Source of the DNA: an uncultured Rhodospirillales bacterium
GTDB lineage: Bacteria > Pseudomonadota > Alphaproteobacteria > Acetobacterales > Acetobacteraceae
DNA length: 64,000 nt
Reading direction: 5' to 3'
Assembly: GCA_903865895.1 (NCBI GenBank)
Contig: CAIPLM010000014.1
Coordinates: forward strand, 1-64,000
Shown here one piece after another: positions 9,876 through 18,325 of the stretch. The notes beneath the pieces are model-generated. The model did no database searches. It saw nothing but the letters and a program-made list of their open reading frames with translations, and had not been told where the DNA came from. How positions within the stretch are numbered: position 1 is the first letter of the stretch; each line of letters opens with the position of its first letter. The translations under genes and the position numbers were made by a program.

Positions 9876-10457
9876 ATGGACGGCAAACTTGTCGCATGGG
9901 GCCGCGCGGTCAAGTCCGCCGGACGGGGGAAGACGCGGATTCCGCCGCTTTGGCTGTTTACCGACGCGCATCGCCTGCCCAATCCGGCGGCCGCGGTGGC
10001 GCGCCTGCCGGCCGGGCTGTGCGGCGTGGTGTTCCGCCATGACGGGGTGGCCGGCCGCGCCGCGCTGGGAATGCAGCTCGCCCGCATCTGCCGGGCCCGC
10101 CGCATCGCGCTCGTGGTCGCCGGCGACTGGCGTCTGGCCGCGGCGTTGGGCGCCGGACAGCACCTCCGCGGCGGGCGAGGACGCGCGCGCGGGCGCGGGA
10201 TCACCACGAGTTCCGCCCATTCGCTGGCCGAGCTGCATCGCGCCCGCCGCGCCGGTGCCCAACTGGCCTTCCTCTCCCCCGCCTTCGTCACCGCGAGCCA
10301 TCCCGGGGCCGCCGGGCTCGGCGCGGTGCGCTGGCTGGCGCTCGCCCGGCGCGCCGGCGGTGGCATGGCGGTCGCCGCGCTGGGGGGGATCGACGGGACA
10401 ACCATACGCCGCTTGCGGGGCTGCCGGGCGGCGGGGGCAATCGGGGCGCTGGCGTAG
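9876..10457 (+). CDS. Thiamine phosphate synthase-like (ThiE/TenI family) protein
   Basis: A 193-aa TIM-barrel protein of the ThiE/TenI family. The ATG at 9876 follows CCGGAGGATCG; the long track ORF (from 9000) runs antisense through yggS and is wrong. Family features: the first strand LWLFTDAHRLPNP, GVVFRHDG, the ITTSSAHSLAELHRARRAGAQLAFLSPAF stretch, SHPGAAGLG and the C-terminal ALGGIDGTTI. The usual HLG pyrophosphate-site segment of ThiE is degenerate here (QHLRGGRGRARGR), so it may be a TenI-like or repurposed relative rather than a working thiamine phosphate synthase. No other thiamine genes are near. The gene is divergent from yggS. Confidence 0.75.
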   Translation: MDGKLVAWGRAVKSAGRGKTRIPPLWLFTDAHRLPNPAAAVARLPAGLCGVVFRHDGVAGRAALGMQLARICRARRIALVVAGDWRLAAALGAGQHLRGGRGRARGRGITTSSAHSLAELHRARRAGAQLAFLSPAFVTASHPGAAGLGAVRWLALARRAGGGMAVAALGGIDGTTIRRLRGCRAAGAIGALA

Positions 10458-10516
10458 AACCTGTGTCAATTTCGCCACAGTGTTTCGGAAATGCCATGCG
10501 ACCCCTCTTTCGGCAA

Positions 10517-10546
10517 TTGCGGGTTGCGGCAAACGCATTCAATACT
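10517..10546 (+). promoter_or_regulatory. Possible porin promoter
   Basis: TTGCGG (10517-10522), 18-bp spacer and AATACT (10541-10546) lie in the 191-bp gap before the porin, leaving a leader of about 95 nt. The match is modest and a second TTGCGG occurs just downstream, so the assignment is uncertain. Confidence 0.3.
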
Positions 10547-10648
10547 CTGGACAGGTCCGGCTGCCCCACCCGTTGCGGGAGTTTCGTCGCAGTCTATCGC
10601 GGCGGTTCACGTGGGAACGGGGCGGGGCCTGGAAACAAGGAGGATTGA

Positions 10649-11983
10649 ATGCGTAATTATCTTCTCGCCTCGGCGGCCCTGCTGGGCCTCGTGGCCGCGA
10701 ACTCCGCCCAGGCGGCGACGTTCGCGACGACCGACCCCTCGCGTAACGCGTCGGCTTTCGGCGCGCCGCAGACCAACCCGGAACCCGGCAAGATCATCGT
10801 CCACATGGGCGGCATGGTTGCGGTTGACGTTGGCGTTGTGAACAACAACTCCGACAAGTCGTCGACCACCACCGCGAAGCTCCAGCCCTATGGCATCGCC
10901 GGCTACTTCCGTCTGTACTTCGGCATGGACGGCAAGCTGACCAACGGCATGATCTACGGCGCCAAGAGCGAAATGCGTACGCAGTTCGCCCCCGCCGCTG
11001 GTGGCACCGTCGGTGGCCCGTCGGGCAACTCGACCCAGTCCATCTGGTACACCCGTCGCGCCTATGTCTACCTCGGCGGCGACAGCTGGGGCCTCCTGCG
11101 TATGGGCCAGGGCGATGGCCCGCTCTCCCTGTTCGCTGGTTCGTCGATCACCACGGGTGAAGCCTACGACACCGGCCACTGGGATGGCGACGTTTGCGAC
11201 TTCGTCGCCAACTGCCTGAGCTGGGTGTTCCCGGACGTCGGTAACGAATACGACTCCGCCAAGATCACCTACATGACCCCGAAGATGAACGGCTTCCAGG
11301 CCGGCGTCAGCTTCGCGCCGTCGTCGGTCGCCCTCACCGGCGTTGACAACGTTGCCAACGCTGGCCAGTCGGCTCGTCAGTCGATCACGGTCACGAACTC
11401 CGACACCAACCGCCCGCGCAACTACTTCGAGATCGCCGCCCGCTACAGCGGCAACCTCGGCCCCGTCGCGCTGGACACCTGGGCTGGTTACTGGGGTTCG
11501 GGCATCGTCGGTGCCGCTCCGGGCGCTCTCTCCGCTGGCGTCTCCAAGGTCAACGGCCTGAGCATCTTCAACTGGGGCACCTCGCTCACCTACCAGGGCT
11601 TCTCGGTGTTCGGCACGATCAACGGTGGTAACACCAACGGTCAGGCCGGCACCCCGCGCGTCAGCCTGACGAGCGGCCGTTCCAAGCAGCAGCAGGCCGG
11701 CATCGTCGGCGTGCAGTACGGCTCGGGCCCCTACACGGTCGGCACGGCGTACTACCAGGTTGAGCGTCAGGGCTCCAACGGCGGCACGGGCAACCGGACC
11801 GAGCGCGGCTTTGACATCGGTGGCCAATACACCGTGGTCTCCGGCCTCGACTTCTTCCTGGGCTACACCTACGGCACGATCCACCAGAACGGCGTGAACT
11901 TCGTCGATGCTGGTGGCCCGGCCGCCGCGAACAACAAGGCGACGACCAACGCTCTGGTCGGCACCATGCTGGTCCGCTGGTAA
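10649..11983 (+). CDS. Outer-membrane porin
   Basis: A general diffusion porin-like beta barrel of 444 aa. A clear signal peptide (MRNYLLASAALLGLVAANSAQA, cleavage after residue 22) is followed by alternating hydrophilic/aromatic strands, Asn/Gly/Ser-rich loops, the conserved SIWYTRRAYVYLGGDSWGLLRMGQ segment typical of this porin group, and a final strand TNALVGTMLVRW. A strong AAGGAGGATTG ribosome binding site precedes the ATG. Codon use differs from its neighbours: many GTT, GCT and CGT codons with few GC-rich rare ones, as in highly expressed genes. A near-ideal terminator follows. The gene is monocistronic. Substrate selectivity cannot be read from sequence. Confidence 0.9.
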   Translation: MRNYLLASAALLGLVAANSAQAATFATTDPSRNASAFGAPQTNPEPGKIIVHMGGMVAVDVGVVNNNSDKSSTTTAKLQPYGIAGYFRLYFGMDGKLTNGMIYGAKSEMRTQFAPAAGGTVGGPSGNSTQSIWYTRRAYVYLGGDSWGLLRMGQGDGPLSLFAGSSITTGEAYDTGHWDGDVCDFVANCLSWVFPDVGNEYDSAKITYMTPKMNGFQAGVSFAPSSVALTGVDNVANAGQSARQSITVTNSDTNRPRNYFEIAARYSGNLGPVALDTWAGYWGSGIVGAAPGALSAGVSKVNGLSIFNWGTSLTYQGFSVFGTINGGNTNGQAGTPRVSLTSGRSKQQQAGIVGVQYGSGPYTVGTAYYQVERQGSNGGTGNRTERGFDIGGQYTVVSGLDFFLGYTYGTIHQNGVNFVDAGGPAAANNKATTNALVGTMLVRW

Positions 11984-12011
11984 GCTACGACTTCGACTTG
12001 ACTTGACTGGG

Positions 12012-12041
12012 AACGGCGGGGCAACAGCCCCGCCGTTTTCC
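12012..12041 (+). terminator. Strong intrinsic terminator of the porin gene
   Basis: AACGGCGGGGC-AACA-GCCCCGCCGTT is a perfect 11-bp stem with a 4-nt loop followed by TTTCCGTTGT, 28 bp after the porin stop. Confidence 0.92.
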
Positions 12042-12129
12042 GTTGTACCCCGCGCATCGCTTGGCGACGCGGCGGAGGCGGTGTAGAAGAGCCCGGCGCC
12101 ACGGCGCGGTCACATTGGACGGATTGGGA

Positions 12130-12657
12130 ATGCGTATGCGGTCGGGACTCATCGTCGCCCTTTTGGTGGCGGCCACTTCGTTGGCAGGCTGCAACGGCTT
12201 CCGCAATGAAGGCGTGAACGACGACGCCTGGAAAGAAGTGCGGATGCAGGCGCACAGCAGCGACGGCGGCATCTTCGGCGGCGACGGCATCCTGTTCGGC
12301 GGCAAGAAAAGCAGCAACGATGATCCGGGCAACAGCCTCGGCGTCAACGCCTTCCTGTGGCGCAGCTCGCTCGATACGCTCTCCTTCATGCCGCTCACCC
12401 AGGCCGATCCCCTGGGCGGGGTGATCATCACCGACTGGTACCAGCCGCCCAACGGCAACGGCGAGCGCTTCCGCGCCACCGCCTACATCCTCGGCCGCCA
12501 ACTCCGCTCCGAGGCGCTCCGCGTCGCGGTGTATCGCCAGGTGATGCAGGGCGGCCAATGGGTCGATTCCCCGGTGAACCCCTCCACCGTCACCGAGATC
12601 GAGAACCGCATCCTCGCCAAGGCCCGCGAAATGCGCGCCGAGGTGATGGGCAGCTAA
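12130..12657 (+). CDS. DUF3576 lipoprotein
   Basis: An alphaproteobacterial conserved lipoprotein of 175 aa, function unknown. The ATG at 12130 is chosen so that the signal sequence MRMRSGLIVALLVAATSLAGC is intact, with the lipobox LAGC and lipidated Cys21. The mature part has a Gly/Ser-rich linker and then the DUF3576 core (NAFLWRSSLDTLSFMPL, GGVIITDWY, ATAYILGRQLRSEALRVAVYRQV). In many alphaproteobacteria this gene lies directly upstream of leuS; here leuS is 19 kb away. It follows the porin terminator and is separated from pdxA by 46 bp. Confidence 0.85.
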   Translation: MRMRSGLIVALLVAATSLAGCNGFRNEGVNDDAWKEVRMQAHSSDGGIFGGDGILFGGKKSSNDDPGNSLGVNAFLWRSSLDTLSFMPLTQADPLGGVIITDWYQPPNGNGERFRATAYILGRQLRSEALRVAVYRQVMQGGQWVDSPVNPSTVTEIENRILAKAREMRAEVMGS

Positions 12658-12703
12658 GGGCGAGACTTCGCTTTCGCCCGGCGGAACGGGCCATGGAGCG
12701 CCG

Positions 12704-13705
12704 ATGAACGCCCAACGCCCGCTCGCCCTGACGATGGGTGACCCCGCCGGTATCGGCGGCGAACTCTCCCTCAAGGCCTGGAAGGCCCGCCGTGGCGGCC
12801 GTCCCTTTGTCGCGCTTGACGATCCCGATCGTCTGGCCGGAATCGCGAAGTCGCTCGGCCTCGATGTGCCGATCCGCGCCGTCAACGCCGCCGGCGCCGC
12901 CGGCGCGGTGTTCCGCGAGGCGCTCCCGGTGCTGCCGATCAAGCTCGGCGCCCCCCCGGCGCCCGGCCGCGCCGACCCCGCCAACGCCCATGCGGTGATC
13001 GCCTCGATCGAGCAGGCGACCAAACTGACCATGGCCGGTGAAGCCGCGGCCGTGGTCACCAACCCGATTCATAAATCCACCCTCTACGGCATCGGCTTCG
13101 CCTATCCCGGTCATACCGAATTCCTCGCCGCCCTCACCGGATCACCCTTGCCGGTGATGATGCTGGCAAGCCCCGACCTCCGCGTGGTGCCCATCACCGT
13201 GCACGCCTCGCTGCGCCGCATGCTCGAGATGATCACCATCGAGCGCATCACCAGCGTCTGCCGCGTCACCGCCGCGGCACTCCGCCAGCACTGGGGCATC
13301 GCCGCGCCCCGCCTCGCCATCGCCGGGCTCAATCCCCATGCCGGCGAGGATGGCACGATGGGCGAGGAGGAAATCGCCATCATCCGCCCGGCCATCGACA
13401 TCCTGCGCGCCGAGGGCATGAACGTCACCGGCCCCTGGGCTGCCGACAGCATGTTCACCCCCGAGGCCCGCGCCGGGTATGACGTCGCCATGGGCATGTA
13501 TCACGATCAGGCGCTTATCCCGCTGAAAACGCTGGACATGCGACGCGGCGTGAACACCACCTTGGGCCTGCCGATCATCCGCACCTCGCCCGATCACGGC
13601 ACCGCCTTCGCCATCGCCGGCCAGGGCATCGCCGATGCCTCCAGCCTGATCGCCGCGATCGATCTCGCCTCCGACCTCGCCCGCCGCCAGGAGACCACGC
13701 CATGA
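12704..13705 (+). CDS. pdxA: 4-hydroxythreonine-4-phosphate dehydrogenase
   Basis: NAD-dependent oxidation of 4-phosphohydroxy-L-threonine in the DXP-dependent pyridoxal 5'-phosphate pathway. At 333 aa it has normal length. Conserved stretches are LALTMGDPAGIGGEL at the N terminus, TNPIHK, YPGHTEFLA with a metal-binding His, GLNPHAGEDGTMGEEE and MYHDQALIPLK with the second metal His, and the closing TSPDHGTAF. Its last four bases (ATGA) overlap the start of pdxJ, which supplies the next enzyme, so the two are translationally coupled. GGAGCGCCG precedes the ATG. Confidence 0.96.
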   Translation: MNAQRPLALTMGDPAGIGGELSLKAWKARRGGRPFVALDDPDRLAGIAKSLGLDVPIRAVNAAGAAGAVFREALPVLPIKLGAPPAPGRADPANAHAVIASIEQATKLTMAGEAAAVVTNPIHKSTLYGIGFAYPGHTEFLAALTGSPLPVMMLASPDLRVVPITVHASLRRMLEMITIERITSVCRVTAAALRQHWGIAAPRLAIAGLNPHAGEDGTMGEEEIAIIRPAIDILRAEGMNVTGPWAADSMFTPEARAGYDVAMGMYHDQALIPLKTLDMRRGVNTTLGLPIIRTSPDHGTAFAIAGQGIADASSLIAAIDLASDLARRQETTP

Positions 13706-14421
13706 CCGCCCAGCGCCTCGGCATCAACGTCGATCACGTCGCCACGCTCCGCAACGCCCGCGGCGAATTCTACCCGGACCCCGTCCAGGCCGCACTCCTC
13801 GCCATCGAGGCCGGCGCCGATGGCATCACCATCCATCTCCGCGAGGACCGCCGCCACATCCGCGATGCCGACGTCTTCGCGATGAAGGCCGCCATCTCCA
13901 AGCCGCTCAATTTCGAAATGGCGGCCACCGAGGAAATGGTCCGCATCGCCCTGGAAGCCCGGCCGCACGCCGCTTGCATCGTGCCGGAAAAGCGCACCGA
14001 GGTGACCACCGAAGGCGGCCTCGATGTCGCCGGCCACGCCGCCGAACTGGAACCCATGGTCCGCCGCCTCGCCGCCGCCGGCATCCGCGTCTCCATGTTC
14101 GTCGACCCTGACCCCGCGCAGCTCCGCGCCTCCGCCGCCATCGGCGCCGCGGTGGTCGAACTCCATACCGGCAGCTACGCCCACGGCGCCCCCGGCGAAC
14201 TCGACCGCCTCATCGCCGCGGCTTCCGTCACGCGTGAACTTGGGCTCGAGTGCCACGCCGGACACGGCCTCACATTCGCCAACGTCGCCCCGGTCGCGGT
14301 GATTCCCGAAGTGATGGAGCTGAACATCGGCCATTTCCTGATCGGCCAGGCGGTGTTCGACGGCCTTCCCGCGGTGGTGCGCCGCATGAAGGCCCTGATG
14401 CGGGCGGCACGGGGCGGTTAA
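13702..14421 (+). CDS. pdxJ: Pyridoxine 5'-phosphate synthase
   Basis: Condenses 1-deoxyxylulose 5-phosphate with the aminoacetone phosphate produced by PdxA to give pyridoxine 5'-phosphate. A 239-aa TIM barrel of normal length. Motifs: LGINVDHVATLRNARG near the N terminus, HLREDRRHI, NFEMAATEEM, VPEKRTEVTTEGGLDV, VELHTGSYA and ECHAGHGLTFANV, NIGHFLIG. It begins four bases inside pdxA (ATGA). The vitamin-B6 theme recalls the nearby yggS PLP-handling gene, though that lies on another transcript. Confidence 0.96.
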   Translation: MTAQRLGINVDHVATLRNARGEFYPDPVQAALLAIEAGADGITIHLREDRRHIRDADVFAMKAAISKPLNFEMAATEEMVRIALEARPHAACIVPEKRTEVTTEGGLDVAGHAAELEPMVRRLAAAGIRVSMFVDPDPAQLRASAAIGAAVVELHTGSYAHGAPGELDRLIAAASVTRELGLECHAGHGLTFANVAPVAVIPEVMELNIGHFLIGQAVFDGLPAVVRRMKALMRAARGG

Positions 14422-14541
14422 GGCATCACAATGGGCTGTGGGGCCCGCCTTCGCCGCAGGTGACGATCCCCGCCCGCCATTGACGCCGCACACCGCCGCC
14501 GCCCATGCTTCCGCTTGCCGAATGGCGCAGGGAGGAAGCGG

Positions 14542-15867
14542 ATGGCGGGCAGCGGAGTTTTCGCGCCGGATTTCAAGCCGGAGCCGTATTGGTGGGAGGC
14601 TTATCGCCCGGCAGCCGGGGAACTGGTGGACGTGCCGAAGGCGGTGCGTGTGGCCATCGTTGGCGGTGGCTATGGGGGGCTGGCGACGGCGCTGGAACTG
14701 CACCGGCTCGGCGTCGATTGCGTGGTGCTGGAAGCCAAGGAGCTTGGCCATGGCGCCTCCACCCGCAGTGGCGGCGCCGTTTCCGGCGGCGTCAACATCG
14801 GCAAGAGTTTCACCGGCAAGGCACTGGACCCGGAGAGCGATCGGGCGCGCGGGCTGCTGACCGACGCGGCTGACGCGTTCGGCACTATCGAACGGCTGAT
14901 CCGCGAGGAGAATATCGACTGTTTCTGGCAGAAGAGCGGCCGTTTCTCCGGCGCCTGGACGCCGAAGCACTATGCGAGCCAGGCCAAGCGCGTGAACCTG
15001 CTGAACGACGCCGCCGCCTCGGAGTGCTACATGCTGCCGCGCGAGCGCCAACGCGAGGAGATGGCGAGCGACTATTATTATGGCGGGATGGTTGTCGACC
15101 GCGCCGCCTCGCTGCATCCGGCACTTTACTACAAAGGCCTGCTCGACGCGGTGCGCCGCCGCGGTATCCCGGTGTGCGCGATGGCGCCGGTGGAGCGTAT
15201 CACTGGCGGTGATGGCGGCTGGACCGTGCGCACCGGCCGCGGCGAAGTAGCGGCCAGCGAGGTTGTAATCGCCACCAATGGCTATACCGGCGACGTGACG
15301 CCGCAGCTCAAGCGCCGCGTCATCCCCGTCGCGAGCCACATCATCGCCACGGAGGAGCTGGACCCGGCGCTCGCCAAATCCCTCATCCCCAAGAACCGCA
15401 CGCTTGGCGATACCAAGCGCGTGCTGACCTATTACCGCATGTCGCCGGACGGCAAGCGCGTGGTATTCGGCGGCCGCGCCCGCTTCACCGCAGCGACCCC
15501 CGAAGTCACCGCACCGGCGCTGCAGGCGATGATGGTGGCGCGGTTTCCGCAGCTGAAAGGCGTCCGCGTGACGCACTGCTGGACTGGGAATGTCGCCTTC
15601 ACGCTGGATGCCACGCCCCATATGGGGCGGCAGGACGGAATGCATTATTTGCTCGGTTGCAACGGCAGCGGCGTCGCGATGATGACCTATCTCGGCACCC
15701 AGACGGCGCGGAAGATCGCCAAGTTGGCGAACTACAACTGCCATTTCGAAAGCGAGGACTTCCCGGATCATCCGATGTACTCGGGCAATCCCTGGTTCCT
15801 TCCGGCGATCGGGAGCTGGTACCGGTTCCGCGACAATATTGATCGTGCCATGGCGGCACTCGGGTGA
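14542..15867 (+). CDS. FAD-dependent amine/amino-acid oxidoreductase (DAO family)
   Basis: A 441-aa flavoprotein of the D-amino-acid-oxidase fold, similar in outline to gamma-glutamylputrescine oxidase and OrdL-type proteins. The ATG at 14542 follows GGAGGAAGCG; the track start nine codons earlier lacks this. The dinucleotide motif VAIVGGGYGGLATALELHRLG is at about residues 36-56, followed by LGHGASTRSGGAVSGG, the mid-protein EVVIATNGYTGDVTPQL stretch and a C-terminal LGCNGSGVAMMTYLGTQTA typical of the FAD site. It is followed 7 bp later by a thiamine-diphosphate decarboxylase-like gene, so the two probably share an operon and a catabolic role. Substrate unknown. Confidence 0.85.
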   Translation: MAGSGVFAPDFKPEPYWWEAYRPAAGELVDVPKAVRVAIVGGGYGGLATALELHRLGVDCVVLEAKELGHGASTRSGGAVSGGVNIGKSFTGKALDPESDRARGLLTDAADAFGTIERLIREENIDCFWQKSGRFSGAWTPKHYASQAKRVNLLNDAAASECYMLPRERQREEMASDYYYGGMVVDRAASLHPALYYKGLLDAVRRRGIPVCAMAPVERITGGDGGWTVRTGRGEVAASEVVIATNGYTGDVTPQLKRRVIPVASHIIATEELDPALAKSLIPKNRTLGDTKRVLTYYRMSPDGKRVVFGGRARFTAATPEVTAPALQAMMVARFPQLKGVRVTHCWTGNVAFTLDATPHMGRQDGMHYLLGCNGSGVAMMTYLGTQTARKIAKLANYNCHFESEDFPDHPMYSGNPWFLPAIGSWYRFRDNIDRAMAALG

Positions 15868-15874
15868 GGCGGCG

Positions 15875-17539
15875 ATGAACACGAATGGGCGGCGGCTGTT
15901 TCTGGAGCTCCTGAAGCAGGAGGGCGTGCGGGTGCTGTTCGGCAATCCCGGCACCACGGAATTGCCGCTGATGGACGCGCTCGCAGGGGAGGAGGACATC
16001 CGCTACGTCCTCGCCCTCCAGGAATCCCTGGTGATGGCGATGGCCGATGGCTACGCCCGCGCATCCGGTGGCATCGCGGCTTGCAACGTCCATGTCGCGC
16101 CCGGGCTTGGCAATGCCATGGGCATGATGTTCGATGCGATGAAGGCGGGCTCGCCGGTGCTGGTGACGGCGGGGCAGCAGGCCCAGGGCTTCGGTATCAC
16201 CGAGCCGAATCTTTACGCCGAACTGCCTCCGATGGCCGCGCATTTCACCAAATATGCGGTGGAGGCGCGCTCGATCGGCGACTTGCCGCGACTGATGCAT
16301 CGCGCGGTGAAGACTGCGCTGGCGCACCCGACCGGGCCGGTCTTCGTCTCCCTGCCTGTGGATGTGATGAACGCCGAAGGCGAGGTGGCGATCGGCCGGC
16401 CCAGCCGGGTGGCCGCGCGGATCATGGGCGATGCGACGGAGATCGCGCGAGCGGCCAAGCTGATGCAGGGGGCGCAGCGCCCGGTGATCATCGCCGGCGA
16501 CGCGGTGGCACAACAGGGCGCGGCGGCCGAACTTGTGGCGCTCGCCGAGGCGCTGGCGGCCCCCGTCTATCTCGAGGGCGAGGCGACCACGCTGCCCTTC
16601 CCGCCCGCGCACCCGCTGTTCCGCGGCCCGATCACCCGGCTCGGCGGTTGGATCCGCAAGCTGCTCGACCAACATGACCTGCTGTTCTCCGCCGGCGCCG
16701 ACCTCTTCACCCTCTCGCTGCCACCCGACGTGGTGCCGGTGCCGGATGACATGCCGATCGTGCATCTCGACAGCAATCCCTGGGAGCTCGGCAAAAACTA
16801 CCCAACCGCCGCCTGCATCTTCGGCGACGCGCTGGTGACGCTGCCGGCGATCACCTCAGCGCTGGAGGCGGAGATGGATGACGCCGATCGCACGCGGCGG
16901 TCAGCGCGGATGGCCTCCGTCACCGCAGCGGCGGCCGCCGACTTCGCCGCGCTGCAAGCCCGAGCCCGCGCGGAGGCGGAACGCGAGCCGGTCTCGCCAC
17001 TGTCCCTGATGCAGGCGGTGGGCGAGAATCTGCCGCCAGAGGGCGTAATTGTGGACGAGTCGATCTCCTCCGGCGCCGGGCTGTTCCAGTTCCTGCGCAA
17101 CGCCCCGCCCGGAAGCCTTTTCGGCAATCGCGGCGGCGGTATCGGCTGGGGCTTGCCGGCTGCGGTCGGCGTGCAACTCGCCATGCCCGGCCGCCGCGTT
17201 GTGGCGCTGATCGGCGATGGAAGCGCGATGTATTCCATCCAGGCGCTGTGGACGGCGGCGCATGAGAAGCTACCGGTGATCTTCGTCATCATCAACAATC
17301 GTGCCTACCGCATCCTCAAACAGCGCCTCTCCGCCACCCGCGGCACCGCGGCGCAGCGCGGCCGCTACGTGGGGATGGAGCTGTGCGACCCCGCGATCGA
17401 TTTCGCCGGGCTGGCGGCCGCGATGGGCGTGCCGGCGGTGTCTGTCTCCTCGATCCCGAAATTCATCGAGGCACTGAAGCTCGGCCTCGCCTCCGACCAT
17501 CCGCTGCTGATCGACGTGGCGACCGACCCGTCCTTCTGA
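15875..17539 (+). CDS. Thiamine-diphosphate enzyme, benzoylformate decarboxylase-like
   Basis: A 554-aa ThDP-dependent enzyme with the three-domain layout of benzoylformate decarboxylase and acetolactate synthase relatives. The ATG at 15875 overlaps no upstream codon and sits 7 bp after the FAD oxidoreductase. N-terminal Pyr domain: FGNPGTTELPLMDAL and the ThDP-activating Glu in LALQESLVMAMADGYAR. Middle domain: QRPVIIAGDAV. C-terminal PP domain: GDGSAMYSIQALWTAAHEKLPVIFVIINN, the Mg/ThDP motif ending in NN. The group around MdlC decarboxylates 2-oxo acids, so the pair may oxidise an amine or amino acid to a keto acid and then decarboxylate it; this is inference. Confidence 0.85.
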   Translation: MNTNGRRLFLELLKQEGVRVLFGNPGTTELPLMDALAGEEDIRYVLALQESLVMAMADGYARASGGIAACNVHVAPGLGNAMGMMFDAMKAGSPVLVTAGQQAQGFGITEPNLYAELPPMAAHFTKYAVEARSIGDLPRLMHRAVKTALAHPTGPVFVSLPVDVMNAEGEVAIGRPSRVAARIMGDATEIARAAKLMQGAQRPVIIAGDAVAQQGAAAELVALAEALAAPVYLEGEATTLPFPPAHPLFRGPITRLGGWIRKLLDQHDLLFSAGADLFTLSLPPDVVPVPDDMPIVHLDSNPWELGKNYPTAACIFGDALVTLPAITSALEAEMDDADRTRRSARMASVTAAAAADFAALQARARAEAEREPVSPLSLMQAVGENLPPEGVIVDESISSGAGLFQFLRNAPPGSLFGNRGGGIGWGLPAAVGVQLAMPGRRVVALIGDGSAMYSIQALWTAAHEKLPVIFVIINNRAYRILKQRLSATRGTAAQRGRYVGMELCDPAIDFAGLAAAMGVPAVSVSSIPKFIEALKLGLASDHPLLIDVATDPSF

Positions 17540-17548
17540 CCTTCCGCC

Positions 17549-18325
17549 TCAGGCCAGCAGGCGTAGCGCCGTCGCCACCATTGCCGAATCGGCGCGCGCC
17601 AATTCGCCGGGAATGGTGAAATGGTCATGCCCGGGCAGCAGCTCCCAGCTACCGCCCCAGGCGTGGGCGAGGCGGCGGGACTGGTTGGCGTATTCGCCGC
17701 CCTCCTTGCCGCCCACCAGCGCGCGCAGCCGTCCGGGCGGGCGGGGCAGCGCGAGGGGTGAGAGGCGCCATGCCTCGGCGCGATCGAAGCGCACGCCATC
17801 ATTCACCGTGGTGTGGACCAAAGGCCGCAAATCGAACAACCCGCTGATCGGCATCGCCGCCGGCACCAGTAGCCCCCCAAGCAGCATCGCCGCCAGATGC
17901 CCGCCGGCGGAGTGGCCGAGCGCAAGGTCGAGCCGGCCGTGGCGGGCGAGCAGGAAGCGGGCGGCCACGCGCAGCTGTTCGGTGAGCGCCGAAAGGCTTA
18001 CCTCCGGGCAAAGATCGTAGCTCGGCATCGCCACCGCCACGCCATGCGCGTTCAGCCCGGCGGCGAAGTGAGAGACGAAGCTGCGGTCGAGCCGCTGCCA
18101 GTAGCCGCCATGGATGAACATCGCGAGCGGCCCGCTGCGCGCCGGGCCAGGCCAGAAGATGTCCATCGCCTGGCGCTCGGAGGGCCCGTAGGCGACGCCG
18201 AATTCGGCATGGTCATGCGCGGCACGGAACGCCGCCGCATCGCGTACCCATCCGGCGGCGATCGTGCCGGCATCCGGCACCTTCAGCGTGTTGTTGTATT
18301 CAGCTTCGAGAAACCCATCGATCAT
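17549..18325 (-). CDS. Alpha/beta hydrolase, kynurenine formamidase-like
   Basis: A 258-aa alpha/beta hydrolase. The start MIDGFLEAEYNN at 18325 is chosen because it overlaps the corA stop (TGATG), indicating translational coupling; the track start nine codons upstream lies inside corA. The oxyanion motif FIHGGYW is typical of the HGGxW arylformamidase/carboxylesterase group, the nucleophile elbow is GHSAGGHLAA, and the C-terminal His is in LPGHDHFTIP. Kynurenine formamidase activity is plausible from the motif, but no kynurenine genes are present, so treat it as an esterase/amidase of unknown substrate. Confidence 0.82.
   Translation of the reverse strand: MIDGFLEAEYNNTLKVPDAGTIAAGWVRDAAAFRAAHDHAEFGVAYGPSERQAMDIFWPGPARSGPLAMFIHGGYWQRLDRSFVSHFAAGLNAHGVAVAMPSYDLCPEVSLSALTEQLRVAARFLLARHGRLDLALGHSAGGHLAAMLLGGLLVPAAMPISGLFDLRPLVHTTVNDGVRFDRAEAWRLSPLALPRPPGRLRALVGGKEGGEYANQSRRLAHAWGGSWELLPGHDHFTIPGELARADSAMVATALRLLA

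Noticed and set aside
13594-15999. 801-aa minus-strand ORF across pdxJ and the FAD oxidoreductase
   Set aside because: Runs antisense through two clear genes with conserved motifs; no domain of its own.
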